Shown: positions 10,630 through 22,920 of the stretch, piece after piece
How positions within the stretch are numbered: position 1 is the stretch's first letter
Layout: the number at the start of each line of letters is the position of its first letter
DNA from: Amphiura filiformis
Taxonomy: Eukaryota > Echinodermata > Ophiuroidea > Amphilepidida > Amphiuridae
DNA length: 64,000 nucleotides
Assembly: GCF_039555335.1 (NCBI RefSeq)
Contig: NC_092639.1
Coordinates: forward strand, 32,024,353 to 32,088,352
Direction of reading: 5' to 3'
The notes under the pieces: generated by a model
Databases searched by the model: none
Told to the model about the DNA's origin: nothing
Seen by the model: only the letters and a program-made list of their open reading frames with translations
Position numbers and translations under genes: made by a program

Positions 10630-12000
10630 AATGACTACCTCGGCATTATATATGGAAATCATGACGATGTAATTTGCTGTTTCCGTAAGTTATATTTCAA
10701 AGGATTCTTGGATTTCCCAAAAAGATCTATGTTCTCAGAATGTTCAAGTTGATGTAATGTGTTTGAATAGTATACGAGCAGCAAAATTGATCTTTAAGGT
10801 TTTACGATGTACATGTAATGCGCCTTACGTATTAAGTCTTGTTTTTGGTGGGGGTGGGCTTAATACCGTTACTAAAATCTTGAAGTAAATTTTGCTTTAT
10901 TCAGTGTTAATTTATGTAAAAACGGATAAAGCTAAATTAACTCAAGCTAGTGGGACACCCGCGCACGAGGAGACGGAAAAGGCAGTGTGTGAAGTGTGTT
11001 AAACTGTACACACTCTACAAACCAAACGAGGAGTTTTCACTGGAATGTGAGGAGGTGTGTGATGAAAACTTAACACAAATACAATTATGGAACTCCTCGA
11101 CTTTTAGGTGTGTGTAAGCACTCAACTTCTGGTTTCGCAGGCGATACGAACACTCGGACAATAATTAAGGGAGGCCAAACCTGTACCAGCCTTGTGCTCT
11201 TTTTTGGCAAACACTGGCAAACGCATTATCGTATGTTTTCTTTTGAATATCTTATGGTAAATAAAACTGAAACTGATGGGTTACCTTTACCTTTCTCTAG
11301 CTAGCCACGACGTATTTAAATGGACACGTACAGCTCGTTAAGCAAACTAATTCATCGTATGAATGAGATGCGGCAATTGAACGGAACTGTTTGGCATAAA
11401 CACAAGACAAGATGCTCACCACGACAATCAGTGAAAATACCATAACCCTTCTGCGACTGAAACTGATATGACTGCGTCAATATGGAATTGCATGACATTT
11501 ATATTGCTAGTTTAAAGTACCAACTTAATTCTTTCAGTATATAATGAATTTGAAACACCCAAATTGAATGTGATAAGATTTACAGCACATCAACCCTCAG
11601 ACATTGTTTAGAAAGGTAATCAAGATGTAGCTCAATAAGCCCAATCGCAACTTCCGGTTTTTGAGAGCAGTTTTATGACACTTTGACCCCTGACGTATCG
11701 GGAAAATTGCTGTAATTATTATTAATCTATTTATTATTGTCATAATGTTCTCATTAAAAATATTTAAATAATTAATTTATTCAATAATAATGTGTTGTTG
11801 TTTTTTGGGAGGGTTGTTTTCATTCTTGTAAAACATTTTAGATTATATACGCACAAAAACCAATTTTACTGAATTTTCCCAATAGGTCAGTGGGCAAAAT
11901 GTCCCAAAACTGCAAAAACTGTCCCACAATGCATTGCAAACTTCCAATGCCGATGTGGCTTATTGTCAGTGGTATCCAGTCAACGTCAGACAAGTGACCA
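10630..12000. other. Intergenic, no gene recognised
   Basis: No coding region, RNA gene or clear transposon end was seen. Open frames such as 11110-11304 (64 codons) lack motifs. AT-rich runs occur near 11710-11800. Confidence 0.3.
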
Positions 12001-12022
12001 AACTTGCATCCACATTGCATTT

Positions 12023-12113
12023 AAGCGTGGTCGTTGGTCTGACAATGGCCGGAAACCACTGATGCAGCTCAACTGCTACGTCTTCGCCAGTGTCATACCA
12101 ATGACCACGCTTA
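12023..12113. repeat. Small imperfect inverted repeat
   Basis: 'aagcgtggtcgttggtctga' at about 12023 is mirrored by 'tcataccaatgaccacgctt' ending near 12113, with a few mismatches. It is probably the remains of a small fold-back element. Confidence 0.45.
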
Positions 12114-12533
12114 TATACACTGTTGAGTAAGATACGTAGATTAAGTATTGTAAAGTTGAATGCTGTGAATGTCCCTTGAAAGAAGTATTTAGGCATCTGT
12201 ATTGAAATATATGTAACCTAACCGTTTTAACTATATTCTGAATAAGGTCGACGACTCTGTTATATATTTTCAATAGAATTGGTTACAGTTATAATTGTAC
12301 CATATCACCCACGCAATATAATTCGCAAACTTGACAGTTTCAGCTGCCATATATTATGCTCATCTTTAGACCAATTCTTAAGTTCAATTACCTTCTTTCC
12401 GGTTACCCTTGAGAAAGAATACTTTGAACTTTGAAAACGAAGAAGCTACAAGTTGCCTTGTATATAGAAAAGAATGAGAGACAAGATATACTGATCAATC
12501 TTTTCTTGTCTTATATGTCACACACAAACTTCT

Positions 12534-12650
12534 ACATTAAAGGCACAAGCCCCTCACAGCCATTCTATATCACCCTACATTAAAGGCACAAGCCCCTCAC
12601 AGCCATTCTATATCACCCTACATTAAAGTATTAACAGCCATTCTATCACT
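12534..12650 (+). repeat. 43-bp tandem repeat, about 2.6 copies
   Basis: The unit starting 'acattaaaggcacaagcccc' spans 12534-12576 and is repeated without change at 12577-12619. A third, partial and altered copy follows to about 12650. Confidence 0.85.
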
Positions 12651-12659
12651 CACCTCAAC

Positions 12660-13840
12660 AACACCCACCCACACACACTGCCCTGCGGTATGAAAAATAT
12701 AAACATCGTTAATTCCAAGTAGGCGAAAGTTTGCGTTGCTCTTGTCATCCTTAAACTTTGTGAAACCTCTACGAACGTATCTTAGAGAGGTTTTGCTGAA
12801 ATTGCTGAAAACGGGACCACGAATAAGATATACGGAAAGAAAGAATCAGAAAGATTTATTAACTTATTATATAAAGTCATCATCATAATCATTTTCTATC
12901 CCCATAAATGCTTGAAAATTATTATGATATTTTACAGTTTTGCAAATGATTATCTGTGTTAAGTATATCCAATCCGTGCGTTAAATACGAAATGGTTATC
13001 CAAAAACCAAACATTATTACATCTCCTAAAATATAATCTATCTTTTCCTATTATACATTTGAAAATAATAGGCTTCAAGCGTTCTAGCTTAGATTTATTT
13101 ATTCGACCGAGTTATGACTAACGTGGTTATCTTATAATGCACTTTCCACTAATTTATTTCCGTTGTTATTTACCTCGCTTGTCAAACTCCATTCCTTTTT
13201 ATTCTATCACTTGCCTTTGTCCACGTAATAGTGTTTGTTTATTTCATTTGTAAAGAGGACTTGCCAGACTGTTTACTGGTAATATATTTATGGCCTGAAG
13301 ATGTACTTTTATAGACTTTGACAATATTGAAAAGGGTAGCCGTCTGTATGAAGCCTGGTTTGTAGTTCAGTCTTTGTAATATCTACCAATATACATAATA
13401 TACCAGGATTCCCCCAGACTAACCAATAATTGATTGAAACAGGTGTATTGATATAAGGGAAGGATGAACTCTGTTGCATGTTGCTATATGAAAAAATGCC
13501 AGCCACGATTCACTGCTCGTCTACGAATATTTATTTATGTTGAAGTTATCACCATCAGAACACGGTTTGTACATCGAACGAAGTCTCCTGAAATAATTAT
13601 ATACAAGGGGAAATTTACAAAATGGCAAACTATTTTTACAACTGACCTTGAAATAGAATTTTATTACATGTATAGTATGAGCAGAAATAAATATAGTTAC
13701 AGTAAGTGATGGGATATAAACTTGTGCTGGTACACTAACAATTTGTTTTTCTTCATATATTTGACTGAATTCAGAACACCCTACCAGCGATTCCTACATT
13801 ATGCAGGCTGTGGCAGATTGGCAGACTGGGTTAGAATATG
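12660..13840. other. Intergenic, no gene recognised
   Basis: AT-rich sequence without recognised coding motifs. Open frames at 13309-13506 and 13464-13709 overlap on opposite strands and show no family signature. Confidence 0.3.
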
Positions 13841-13841
13841 G

Positions 13842-14450
13842 GATTAATAATAATAATAATATTTATTTCTTATATAGCCCATTACATACAAAATCTCAAT
13901 GCGCTTTACAATATATTAAAAACACCAAAACTACAAAGATTAATTGCACAAATACATTTCAACTATATCAAAATATACAACTGATACCCAGATAAAACTC
14001 AGAACCAGCTGAGATGAGACTAGGTTAAAAGATAAACAAATTTAAAAAGTTTAAGAAACATCACTAAATGCATTGGTAAAAAGGTGAGTTTTAAAATACT
14101 CTTGAAATGATTGATGGAATCTGCAGATCTGAGTTGTATAGGCAAGTTGTTCCACAAGACTGGAGCTGCATTACAAAAAAGCTCTCTCACCATAAAACTT
14201 TGTATTGCACTTTCTGACACTCAACAACTTTTGTGTAGTGGAACGTAGTAAACGGGTGGGTTGATATGTATTAACCAATTCTTTTAAATACAATGGGGCT
14301 AGATCATGCAAGGCCTTGAAAGTAATCAGGAGCACCTTGTACACGATACGCTGTTCAATCGGAAGCCAGTGGAGATCGTATAAAACTGGCTTCATGTGGT
14401 CACGATATTTTGCATTTTGATTAGTATCAAAGTATATCATTTGGTATACT
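13842..14450 (-). mobile_element. 3' end of a CR1/L2-like LINE retrotransposon (decayed)
   Basis: On the minus strand, two frames together give the typical C-terminal region of a non-LTR reverse transcriptase: 'LHWLPIEQRIVYKVLLITF', 'KALHDLAPLYLKELV', 'YGERAF', then after a frame change near 14190-14215 'APVLWNNLPIQLRSADS' and 'HFKSILK'. The 3' tail toward 13842 contains 'tgtaaagcgcattgagat' and ends in (ATT)n, as CR1/L2-type elements in marine animals commonly do. The catalytic reverse transcriptase core and endonuclease are absent, so this is a dead 5'-truncated copy. Confidence 0.75.
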
Positions 14451-14489
14451 AGTCTCAGGTTTGAACTACCCCCAATGTCTGACAAAAAT

Positions 14490-15270
14490 GATCAAGGTCA
14501 TGTCAGAGTCATACAGGGTCAAATTGCCATAGATTGTTGCAGGATCGTGAGATTTGGTAGGAACGACCCTCGAAGTGAGACAAAAATATCAAGGTCATGT
14601 CGGCCATGCCATGTGACACCACGCCAACACCGTACTTGATCACCGGTACTTGTTTATAAACAAAAGGACATTTTTAGTTCACACCAATTTTCATGAATCT
14701 GAAACAATCTATGATATGCTGATTTCCAGATGACGCCAAAATGACTTTGACATTCTTTTATCTCACTTTGGCGGTTGTTCATAATCTGTCTTCTGTTCCT
14801 GTTGGCCTCCCTTGGTCTAATATTAGCGTCCTCCCAACCTATGACATGGTTGTTTTGCATAAATGCTAATTAATTATGCAATCAATCAACCGGAACGGTA
14901 TAACATTTGAAATGGCAGTCATTTTGGAGGACATCAGACTGGCAACCTTGCTTCTTCTTCTTTCGAAACACTTTGACCAAGTTTCAAGGCAAAAGTATGC
15001 AAAATAAAGTACCTTGAACATTTTGTGCATGGATTTGGCCAAAATATTGGCCAAAATTATATTTTAATGAGCTGCTCCTGTCATTTTAGCTCATTAACTT
15101 TATTGATTATGGATAAAAACAATAAGATACAAAGAAAATATAAATTGATATATTTTGACAACCGTATGTCCGATTTACTTCAAACAAAAGGCATATTAAT
15201 AAATGAGATTTGCTCTACTCAATTAATCTGTTTAAAACATGCTTAACACACTTCCATAATGCCTCCAATA
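14490..15270. other. Intergenic, no gene recognised
   Basis: Contains two 'caaggtcatgtc' words (near 14493 and 14590) in a weakly repeated context, and 62-73 codon open frames without motifs. No RNA gene or clear mobile element ends were seen. Confidence 0.3.
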
Positions 15271-15279
15271 CCACCTTCA

Positions 15280-15440
15280 GAAGAAAGCCCACACTATTAC
15301 CAAACACAGAATTTGCCTTGCCACTTCTCATATTTCATTTCAAAGCCTAGAGAAAAGAGCATTTAATTGTGAAGCAAATATTTGACTTTTTTTTATCACC
15401 GATTGAAATATGAGTAAGTGCAAATGAGCACAATCGCTAC
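15280..15440 (+). repeat. Dispersed repeat, related to the 44-kb fold-back
   Basis: The stretch with 'cccacactatta.caaacac', 'gaatttgccttgcca', 'tttcaaagcctagag' and 'gaaatatgagtaagtgcaa' matches the arms of the fold-back at 44165-44680. It is a single arm or half element here. Confidence 0.6.
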
Positions 15441-15449
15441 TACAATGAT

Positions 15450-16190
15450 TATACTAAAGAAAGATAAGTGAAAAGAATGATTTCATGTAACAGTGTTGAA
15501 TTGCTGATCATTACAGAAGTATACCGGGTGTCCTAACTAAATGCCCTTACAGAAATTCGCTTACAGAAATGGTGAGCCCATTTTTTTTCTTGCTTGTGTG
15601 AAGTTTTCTTTGGATGTTGTTCACTGGTTTTGGAAACAGAATAACGTTAACACTGATGCTACTTGTTCAATAACAAATTTGCCATTTAGCACTCGTGCTT
15701 GATGAATGCTGACAAATATCCTCTCTTATCAAAGTAATGAACAGACCCCAATGAAACTTCAGAGATTTATCTAACACTAAATCATATTACTACCTACAAA
15801 ATTGAATATTCATGAGCATTTCTGACAATATATGGCAAATTAAAAAGTATTTATATGCATAACCACTTACACACTTTTAAACTATATAAGTATATGTCCC
15901 ACTTTGATTTAGAATTTGAATATTTTTAATGTTAAGCTTGTGAATAAATTAAGGAATGGGTTAGATTCTGATTATAATTACACGATAGCAGTTTTCAAAA
16001 CCATTAAACCGAGTCCGATGCAAAACAAATCTCGGCAACATAGTAAAATAGGGCCTTCACATTCTGTGAAAAAACATCGTACCGAAATTATGACTTTTTA
16101 TTTTGCTTTTACCCTAAGATACACTGCAGTATTGTGTTGAGTACGTTTATATCAAGATATGAATTTGATTTCCAGACCTCCTATTGTACA
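15450..16190. other. Intergenic, no gene recognised
   Basis: AT-rich. A possible terminal motif 'accgggtgtcctaactaaat' at about 15525 has no visible partner. The 74-codon open frame 15916-16140 has no motif. Confidence 0.25.
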
Positions 16191-16192
16191 TA

Positions 16193-17017
16193 TTTCTAAT
16201 TCAACTGAATCACAAATGTCTTTCTGGCGGATGGGAATTTGAGAATTGCTTTTACATCGAATGCGATTTACAGACAGGTGTCCTGTGGTGTGATTTCTTT
16301 CCTTGAGGATTTACTGCTTTAATTGTGCACAAGTATTTCCACCTTTGTTTACACCTGTCTAAGTATTTAACACAGCTAGAGTCACTTTTCTTAAATGTAA
16401 AACAATACCTATGTTTCGAAATACGCTCTGTGGTAGCAATTCCGTCCGTGTCCGTGGACGTCATGGGGTGCATCGCAAAGTCCGACACGCCGCTAGTCCG
16501 ACACGCTTGTAGTCCGACACGCCGCTAGTCCGACACGCCGCACATCCTAAAGTAGGTGCCTGTGGCATAGAGTTTGTTTCAGATCAATACTAAGATCCCG
16601 TTGAATGGCACATTGTATAAAATCACAAGTAACTCATGGATGTTACCAAAAAGTACGCGGTCTGTCATAATACAAAGGTGAAACCTATAATAAGTTGGTT
16701 GGTTGAAAAGTATATGCTAATTTAAATTATCATGATTACCAAGATAACCAACGTCACGTGTTTTTTTAATGAAACCGTCATAACGTAGTCACATACCAAT
16801 ATTTGGGCTGAGTAGCCTTTTTCACTTCTTCACCTCTGCGATTAATATTCCAGAGTGTACGCGATTTGCGTTAAAAGATGGATACTTTCCCAGCAAACAT
16901 AAAAACGTTTTAAAAACGTTTTAAGTAAGTTAAATTTTGGCTTTTGGTTGAGGTACAAACGTTTTAATAACATTAAAATGTCGGGAAAACACACTATAAC
17001 AATATTTTTTAATGTTT
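16193..17017 (+). repeat. Tandem block X (truncated copy)
   Basis: First of three direct copies of a repeat block, recognised by 'ctttctggcggatgggaatt', the 16-bp x4 minisatellite, 'catcctaaagtaggtgcctg' and the start of an AACGTTTT-rich segment ('cccagcaaacataaaaacg', about 16890). The copy breaks off at about 17017 within the AACGTTTT segment, and block Y starts at once. The copies are very similar, so the array is recent. Confidence 0.85.
16479..16542 (+). repeat. 16-bp minisatellite, 4 copies (block X)
   Basis: Four head-to-tail units of 'agtccgacacgccgct' with the second ending 'ttgt' and the fourth ending 'cgca'. It is conserved in blocks Y and Z. Confidence 0.9.
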
Positions 17018-17269
17018 TCTGGCGGATGGGAATTTGAGAATTGCTTTTACATCGAATGCGATTTACAGACAGGTGTCCTGTGGTGTGATTTCTTTCCTTG
17101 AGGATTTATTGCTTTAATTGTGCACAAGTATTTCCACCTTTGTTTACACCTGTCTAAGTATTTAACACAGCTAGAGTCACTTTTCTTAAATGTAAAACAA
17201 TACCTATGTTTCGAAATACGCTCTGTGGTAGCAATTCTGTGTCCGCGGACGTCATGGGGTGCATCGCTA

Positions 17270-17333
17270 AGTCCGACACGCCGCTAGTCCGACACGCTTG
17301 TAGTCCGACACGCCGCTAGTCCGACACGCCGCA
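17270..17333 (+). repeat. 16-bp minisatellite, 4 copies (block Y)
   Basis: Same four-unit array as in block X, with 'agtccgacacgc' cores. The order of unit endings is kept. Confidence 0.9.
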
Positions 17334-18283
17334 CATCCTAAAGTAGGTGCCTGTGGCATAGAGTTTGTTTCAGATCAATACTAAGATCCCGTTGAATGGC
17401 ACATTGTATAAAATCACAAGTAACTCATGGATGTTACCAAAAAGTACGCGGTCTGTCATGATACAAAGGTGAAACCTATAATAAGTTGGTTGGTTGAAAA
17501 GTATATGCTAATTTAAATTATCATGATTACCAAGATAACCAACGTCACGGTTTTTTTAATGAAACCGTCATAACGTAGTCACATACCAATATTTGGGCTG
17601 AGTAGCCTTTTTCACTTCTTCACCTCTGCGATTATTATTCCAGAGTGTACGCGATTTGCGCTAAAAGATGGATACTTTCCCAGCAAACATAAAAACGTTT
17701 TAAAAACGTTTTAAGTAAGTTAAATTTTGGCTTTTGGTTGAGGTACAAACGTTTTAATAACATTAAAATGTCGTGTTATATAAAGGTCATGATAACGTTT
17801 TAAAACGTTTTGTATGAAAGCACACTACAACAATATTTTTAATGTTTTCAAAAATGTTATTGTAAACTATTTTTGCAAACATTTTTGCCAAATATTGTGT
17901 CAATACTTAAATAACATTATGTCAAAATGTTTGAACCCAGCAAACACAGAAATGTTCTTAAAATGTTTTTTTTCAAAACCTTTTAATAACATTTAAATGT
18001 CGGGTTATATAAAGGTCATGAAAACGTTTTTAAAACGTTATTGAAAATATTTTGGTCAAACATTTTTCGCAAAATATTTTTTCAACCCCAAAATAACATT
18101 CTGTTTAGAATGTTTTGTATTAAGTTTTCAAGAATGTTTTTGGAATGCTATTAAAACGTTTTTATACCCTTTATATAACCCGACATTTAAACGTTTTCTG
18201 TAAAACATTTTTGTTTGCTGAGCAGTAGGTTATCAAAAATGTTTTTTAAGGTTATGAAAACGTTTTATACTCTTAATATACCC

Positions 18284-18629
18284 TTAAGGGAACTGGAATG
18301 AGCGTTTTGAGCGTTTCGACAGCATTTTTGTGGGACATGAGAGCAAATCAGACCTATCGAATTGCATTCTGAATACGAAGAATGTCTTTCTGATATCAAA
18401 TAATTTTCATTTTATGAAATTCACGATATAATACAAATTTTATGACAAATTATTAAAATTTGATATTTTTCACACTTTGGAGATATAACAGTCCTCGAAG
18501 TAACTTTTATAAATTTAATGATATAGTCTTAAAGTGTATGTAGCTGGGAGGAAAAGCCGACGATCAATTGAAAATGTTGACCTTTCATATTGAAGATATG
18601 GATTTTTTTCCCAAAAAGACCTACTTTTT
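18284..18629 (+). mobile_element. Truncated TTAA-type palindromic MITE
   Basis: Starts with TTAA (18284-18287) followed by 'gggaactggaatgagcg', and matches the left half of the full copies at 19931-20596 and 49559-50187. It ends at the block Y/Z junction, so only one arm is present. Confidence 0.75.
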
Positions 18630-18914
18630 TTCTAATTCAACTGAATCACAAATGTCTTTCTGGCGGATGGGAATTTGAGAATTGCTTTTACATCGAATGC
18701 GATTTACAGACAGGTGTCCTGTGGTGTGATTTCTTTCCTTGAGGATTTATTGCTTTAATTGTGCCCAAGTATTTCCACCTTTGTTTACACCTGTCTAAGT
18801 ATTTAACACAGCTAGAGTCACTTTTCTTAAATGTAAAACAATACCTATGTTTCGAAATACGCTCTGTGGCAGCAATTCCGTCCGTGTCCGTGGACGTCAT
18901 GGGGTGCATCGCTA

Positions 18915-18978
18915 AGTCCGACACGCCGCTAGTCCGACACGCTTGTAGTCCGACACGCCACTAGTCCGACACGCCGCA
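18915..18978 (+). repeat. 16-bp minisatellite, 4 copies (block Z)
   Basis: Same four-unit array as in blocks X and Y. The third unit ends 'cact' rather than 'cgct'. Confidence 0.9.
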
Positions 18979-19324
18979 CATCCTAAAGTAGGTGCCTGTG
19001 GCATAGAGTTTGTTTCAGATCAATACTAAGATCCCGTTGAATGGCACATTGTATAAAATCACAAGTAACTCATGGATGTTACCAAAAAGTACGCGGTCTG
19101 TCATGATACAAAGGTGAAACCTATAATAAGTTGGTTGGTTGAAAAGTATATGCTAATTTAAATTATCATGATTACCAAGATAACCAACGTCACGGTTTTT
19201 TTAATGAAACCGTCATAACGTAGTCACATACCAATATTTGGGCTGAGTAGCCTTTTTTCACTTCTTCACCTCTGCGATTAATATTCCAGAGTGTACGCGA
19301 TTTGCGTTAAAAGATGGATACTTT

Positions 19325-20678
19325 CCCAGCAAACATAAAAACGTTTTAAAAACGTTTTAAGTAAGTTAAATTTTGGCTTTTGGTTGAGGTACAAACGTTT
19401 TAATAACATTAAAATGTCGTGTTATATAAAGGTCATGATAACGTTTTAAAACGTTTTGTATGAAAGCACACTACAACAATATTTTTTAATGTTTTCAAAA
19501 AATGTTATTGTAAACTATTTTTGCAAACATTTTTGCCAAATATTGTGTCAATACTTAAATAACATTATGTCAAAATGTTTGAACCCAGCAAACACAGAAA
19601 TGTTCTTAAAATGTGTTTTTTTTTCAAAACCTTTTAATAACATTTAAATGTCGGGTTATATAAAGGTCCTGAAAACGTTTTTAAAAAGTTATTGAAAATA
19701 TTTTGGTCAAACATTTTCGCAAAATATTTTTCAACCCCAAAATAACATTCTGTTTAGAATGTTTTGTATTAAGTTTTCAAGAATGTTTTTGGAATGCTAT
19801 TAAAACGTTTTTATACCCTTTATATAACCCGACATTTAAACGTTTTCTGTAAAACATTTTTGTTTGCTGAGCAGTAGGTTATCAAAATGTTTTTAAGGTT
19901 ATGAAAACGTTTTATACTCTTAATATACCCTTAAGGGAACTGGAATGAGCGTTTTGAGCGTTTCGACAGCATTTTTGTGGGACATGAGAGCACATCAGAC
20001 CTATCGAATTGCATTCTGAATACGAAGAATGTCTTTCTGATATCAAATAATTTTCATTTTATGAAATTCACGATATAATACAAATTTTATGACAAATTTT
20101 AAAATTTGATATTTTTCACACTTTGGAGATATAACAGTCCTCGAAGTAACTTTTATAAATTTAATGATATAGTCTTAAAGTGTATGTAGCTGGGAGGAAA
20201 AGCCGACGATCAATTGAAAATGTTGACCTTTCATATTGAAGATATGGATTTTTTCCCAAAAGACCTACTTTTTTTGGTGTTTTGGGGAAAAAAAATCCAT
20301 ATCTTCAATACGAAAGGTCAAAATTTTCAATTGATCGTCGACTTTTCATCCCACCTACATACACTTTAAGTATAAATCATCAGATTTATAAAGTTTACTT
20401 CAAGTACTGTTAAATATCAAAAATATCAATTTTTAATGATTTGCCATAAAATGTGCATTACATTGCGAATTTCAAAAATCAAAATTATTTGATATCAGAA
20501 GGACATTCTTCGTATTCAGAATGCAATTCGATATGTCTGATGTGCTCTAATGTCCCACAATAAATACTGTCCAAACGTTCATACCCCAGCCCTTAAAATA
20601 ACCCGACATTTAAACGTTTTCTGACAGCCTTTTATAACCTTTTGCGAATGATGTCGAAAACGTTTTGTGTTTGCTGGG
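19325..20678 (+). mobile_element. AACGTTTT-rich fold-back element with CCCAGCAAACA ends
   Basis: Begins 'cccagcaaacataaaaacg' and ends 'cgttttgtgtttgctggg', the reverse complement of a near-identical terminus. The interior is full of 'aaaacgtttt' palindromes and repeated 'cattaaatgtcgggttatat'-like words. It is interrupted at 19931-20596 by another MITE. No coding frame. A related fragment lies at about 46262-46600. It is a non-autonomous DNA transposon of unidentified superfamily. Confidence 0.65.
19931..20596. mobile_element. Complete TTAA-flanked palindromic MITE (piggyBac-like)
   Basis: Flanked by TTAA at 19931-19934 and 20593-20596; termini 'gggaactggaatgagcgttt' and, inverted, 'gggctggggtatgaacgttt'. 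Nearly the whole element is one long inverted repeat meeting near 20275. TTAA duplication with GGG...CCC ends is typical of piggyBac-superfamily MITEs. No transposase is encoded. It sits inside the AACGTTTT element, so it is the younger insertion. Confidence 0.72.
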
Positions 20679-20699
20679 TTATTTACACAAATAGGAATT

Positions 20700-21630
20700 A
20701 TCCCATATCTCAATTATCTTTTAATATACTCATTAATAATATTGAACACTTAATAAATTGTCATCAGATGTGTGAAGTAAATGGTTTGAGAGAGTCTGAA
20801 GAGTGGTGAAATATGTTACTTTGTTAGTGTAGACAATTTCTAGTTATATTCGAATTCGTAATTTTAATTGTAGGCTACAAGTACAGAACATAGTTTATAA
20901 TTAATCCCCACAAAGTACAAGAACGTAATCGTTTTACAGTAATCAACGCAAAGGTAGTATTGATATTACCGGTAATATTCAAGCTGCCAGTGAAGTGTTT
21001 GGTTTGAAATAGAATAGTTAAATAAAGTTATAAAAATAATATTTTACTTCAATTGGAATAGTACTTGCCCTGAAATGTACTGGTTTTTTGCATTTGTAAT
21101 ACCTACTACACCTCGGTTGAAAATGCCTTAAGGATTCTAGTTCGTGATAGCATACCAAATTATAGACTTCTCATGAGGGAGATGGCGAGAACTGTTTCCC
21201 CGAGGTGATCTTGAGACCAAGGACATAGACCAAGGGTAGGCATAGCTAGGCATCAGTTTGGCCTAGTCAAGGCTAGGTTGGCCTTTCTTGCTTTGTTTTG
21301 CTGATTGAACACATGCCTGCACCACACATATTTGGACGAATAAAGCTTACGCTTACCATGCATGAAAAAATTGTAACCTCTCCACCACCGCCGCGGCTTT
21401 GTTGGACCTGGAGAGGTTACCGCCGTGAGATGAGTAGCCTGTTTGCTTCCACTTATTACTCGCCTTGAAGACACTTTTTGTAGATTTGATTTGCTTTTTG
21501 GTGTCACGACTATCTTCTCCTATAATTCTGAACAAATCCTCATCCGTCGATTGCACTGCAGTGGAATTTTGTTCTGCCGACTCAAATTTTTTTTTTGGTA
21601 GGGGTGTGCCACCGCCAGTTTCGAACTTGA
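20700..21630. other. Mostly unannotated, with repeat related to 6.4-6.7 kb
   Basis: From about 21235 to 21400 the sequence is an inverted relative of 6530-6720. A hairpin with arms 'gtaacctctcca' lies at about 21372-21420. A minus-strand frame at 21353-21556 (ending 'ERLQFFHAW') has lysine- and serine-rich composition but no recognised domain. It may be a transposon-derived scrap. Confidence 0.35.
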
Positions 21631-21633
21631 GAT

Positions 21634-21765
21634 CTAAGGAACTGATCGGCTAGCCAGAAAGGAGGGTATAGGGAACTGATCGGCCGGTCAAAAAGGGGGT
21701 TCTTGGGAACTGATTGACCGGCCAAAAGGGGGGTCTTGGGAACTGATCGGCCGCCAAAATCTGAA
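21634..21765 (+). repeat. Minisatellite of about 35 bp, about 4 copies
   Basis: Repeated 'gggaactgatcggccgg' followed by 'caaaaagggggttcttgg'-like text, in three to four imperfect head-to-tail units. Confidence 0.75.
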
Positions 21766-21970
21766 AAATCTCGGAAACTAAACCCGCAGGCCAAACCAGA
21801 GTTAAATTTTGTTGCGTTTTTGCCACAGATTTTTGTAGGAATCGATTTCACTTTGAATTGTGCATTAAATTATTAATCAGGAAAACCATTAATGCACAAT
21901 AGGTCTGGTTTGGCCTATTACGATGGAAACCTCATCAAAGCAAAACAGCATTCAAATCAAAATTACTAGA

Positions 21971-22030
21971 CCCTGTAGACCTACAATCTATGCTATTAGC
22001 CCCTGTAGACCTACAATCTATGCTATTAGC
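21971..22030 (+). repeat. Perfect 30-bp tandem duplication
   Basis: The unit beginning 'ccctgtagacctacaatcta' (21971-22000) is repeated exactly at 22001-22030. Confidence 0.9.
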
Positions 22031-22034
22031 CTAC

Positions 22035-22915
22035 TGATATTTAACAAGCTAGCATTACATAAAAACCCACCATAAAAACAAACCCACAAGAATTATTTTT
22101 TTCAGTGCCAAAAAGAAAAACATTTAGACTACATTGAACGGCCATGCTTATACATGAGATGATTGAGTGAAGTGTGCAGAATTTGACACCCATTCCACTC
22201 CCGATTTCACTAGACCATTAGATTGTAAATTACATTTTAATTCGTTGTTTATGGAGAGCTGCAAGGATGTGTACATAATTATTTAAAGTACTTTTCCTCA
22301 TATTTGGCAATTATATTCCCAAAAGAGATCTCAAAATCATTTATTTCTAGCTAAATGTTCACCAGCTAGAGGCGTCCGGCCGCGGGCAGGCACTCGGCAG
22401 TGCTAGTGCAATGTTTATAAACAGTCAACCAGTGTTGCCACTACAAAAGGAGCCCAAAATCCCGCCCAAAGTTCACCTTATTCCCTGCAATGTGTTTCAA
22501 TGGGGAAGAAATTAATGGAAAATTTTGGGCTCGCAAAAGTAGCTTTTGGGTCTGCTTTTGGGCTTGAAATAGTAGGACAGAAAACACGCCTCTCAAAGAC
22601 TTCTCAAGATGCCGATGAGAGCGGAAATCGATGATCTGATGGTCTATGGAACGGCTAGAAAAATGTTGGGGCTTCAGAGCGGGCAAACAATGAATTCAGA
22701 GGGTCTAAGGAACGCCCAACGGCTCTGAAAAAGGGGGTCGTCGCCGCGGCACATACCCGTATAGCTGGGAAATGTGAGTGCCCCCCCCCCCGGGGCCATG
22801 ATTTATGTTCTGGTTCGAGATGTGCAGTAAGTATCACCTCTTCTACCGACTGTCCTATTTCACGTTATTATTTACATTACGTTACACATCGAAATTATTA
22901 TACTGTGTAAGAGGA
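22035..22915. other. Intergenic, no gene recognised
   Basis: Contains a run of C near 22779-22792 and open frames without motifs at 22441-22837. Nothing else was recognised. Confidence 0.3.
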
Positions 22916-22920
22916 TCCCA

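Larger units (their letters stand above)
17018..18629 (+). repeat. Tandem block Y
   Basis: Second copy of the block, running from 'tctggcggatgggaatttga' through the minisatellite (17270-17333) and a long AACGTTTT segment. It then enters the left half of a TTAA-type palindromic MITE from 18284 and is cut at about 18629 ('acctactttttt' joined to 'tctaattcaactg', the start of block Z). Relative to X it lacks about five bases before the minisatellite, which breaks the shared minus-strand open frame of X and Z. Confidence 0.85.
18630..20690 (+). repeat. Tandem block Z (longest copy)
   Basis: Third copy of the block, beginning 'ctaattcaactgaatcac'. It carries the complete minisatellite (18915-18978), the complete AACGTTTT fold-back element (19325-20678) and, inside that, a complete TTAA-type MITE. 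Because Z has the full right side and X and Y are truncated versions, Z probably resembles the ancestral arrangement. Confidence 0.8.

Noticed and set aside
21353..21556. 67-codon minus-strand frame that looks protein-like
   Set aside because: Lies in repeat-related DNA, has no recognised motif and no splice partners. The related sequence at 6.5 kb is not open.
22441..22837. Open frames near a C run and a GC-richer patch
   Set aside because: No motifs; the patch may be the end of a repeat but no border could be shown.
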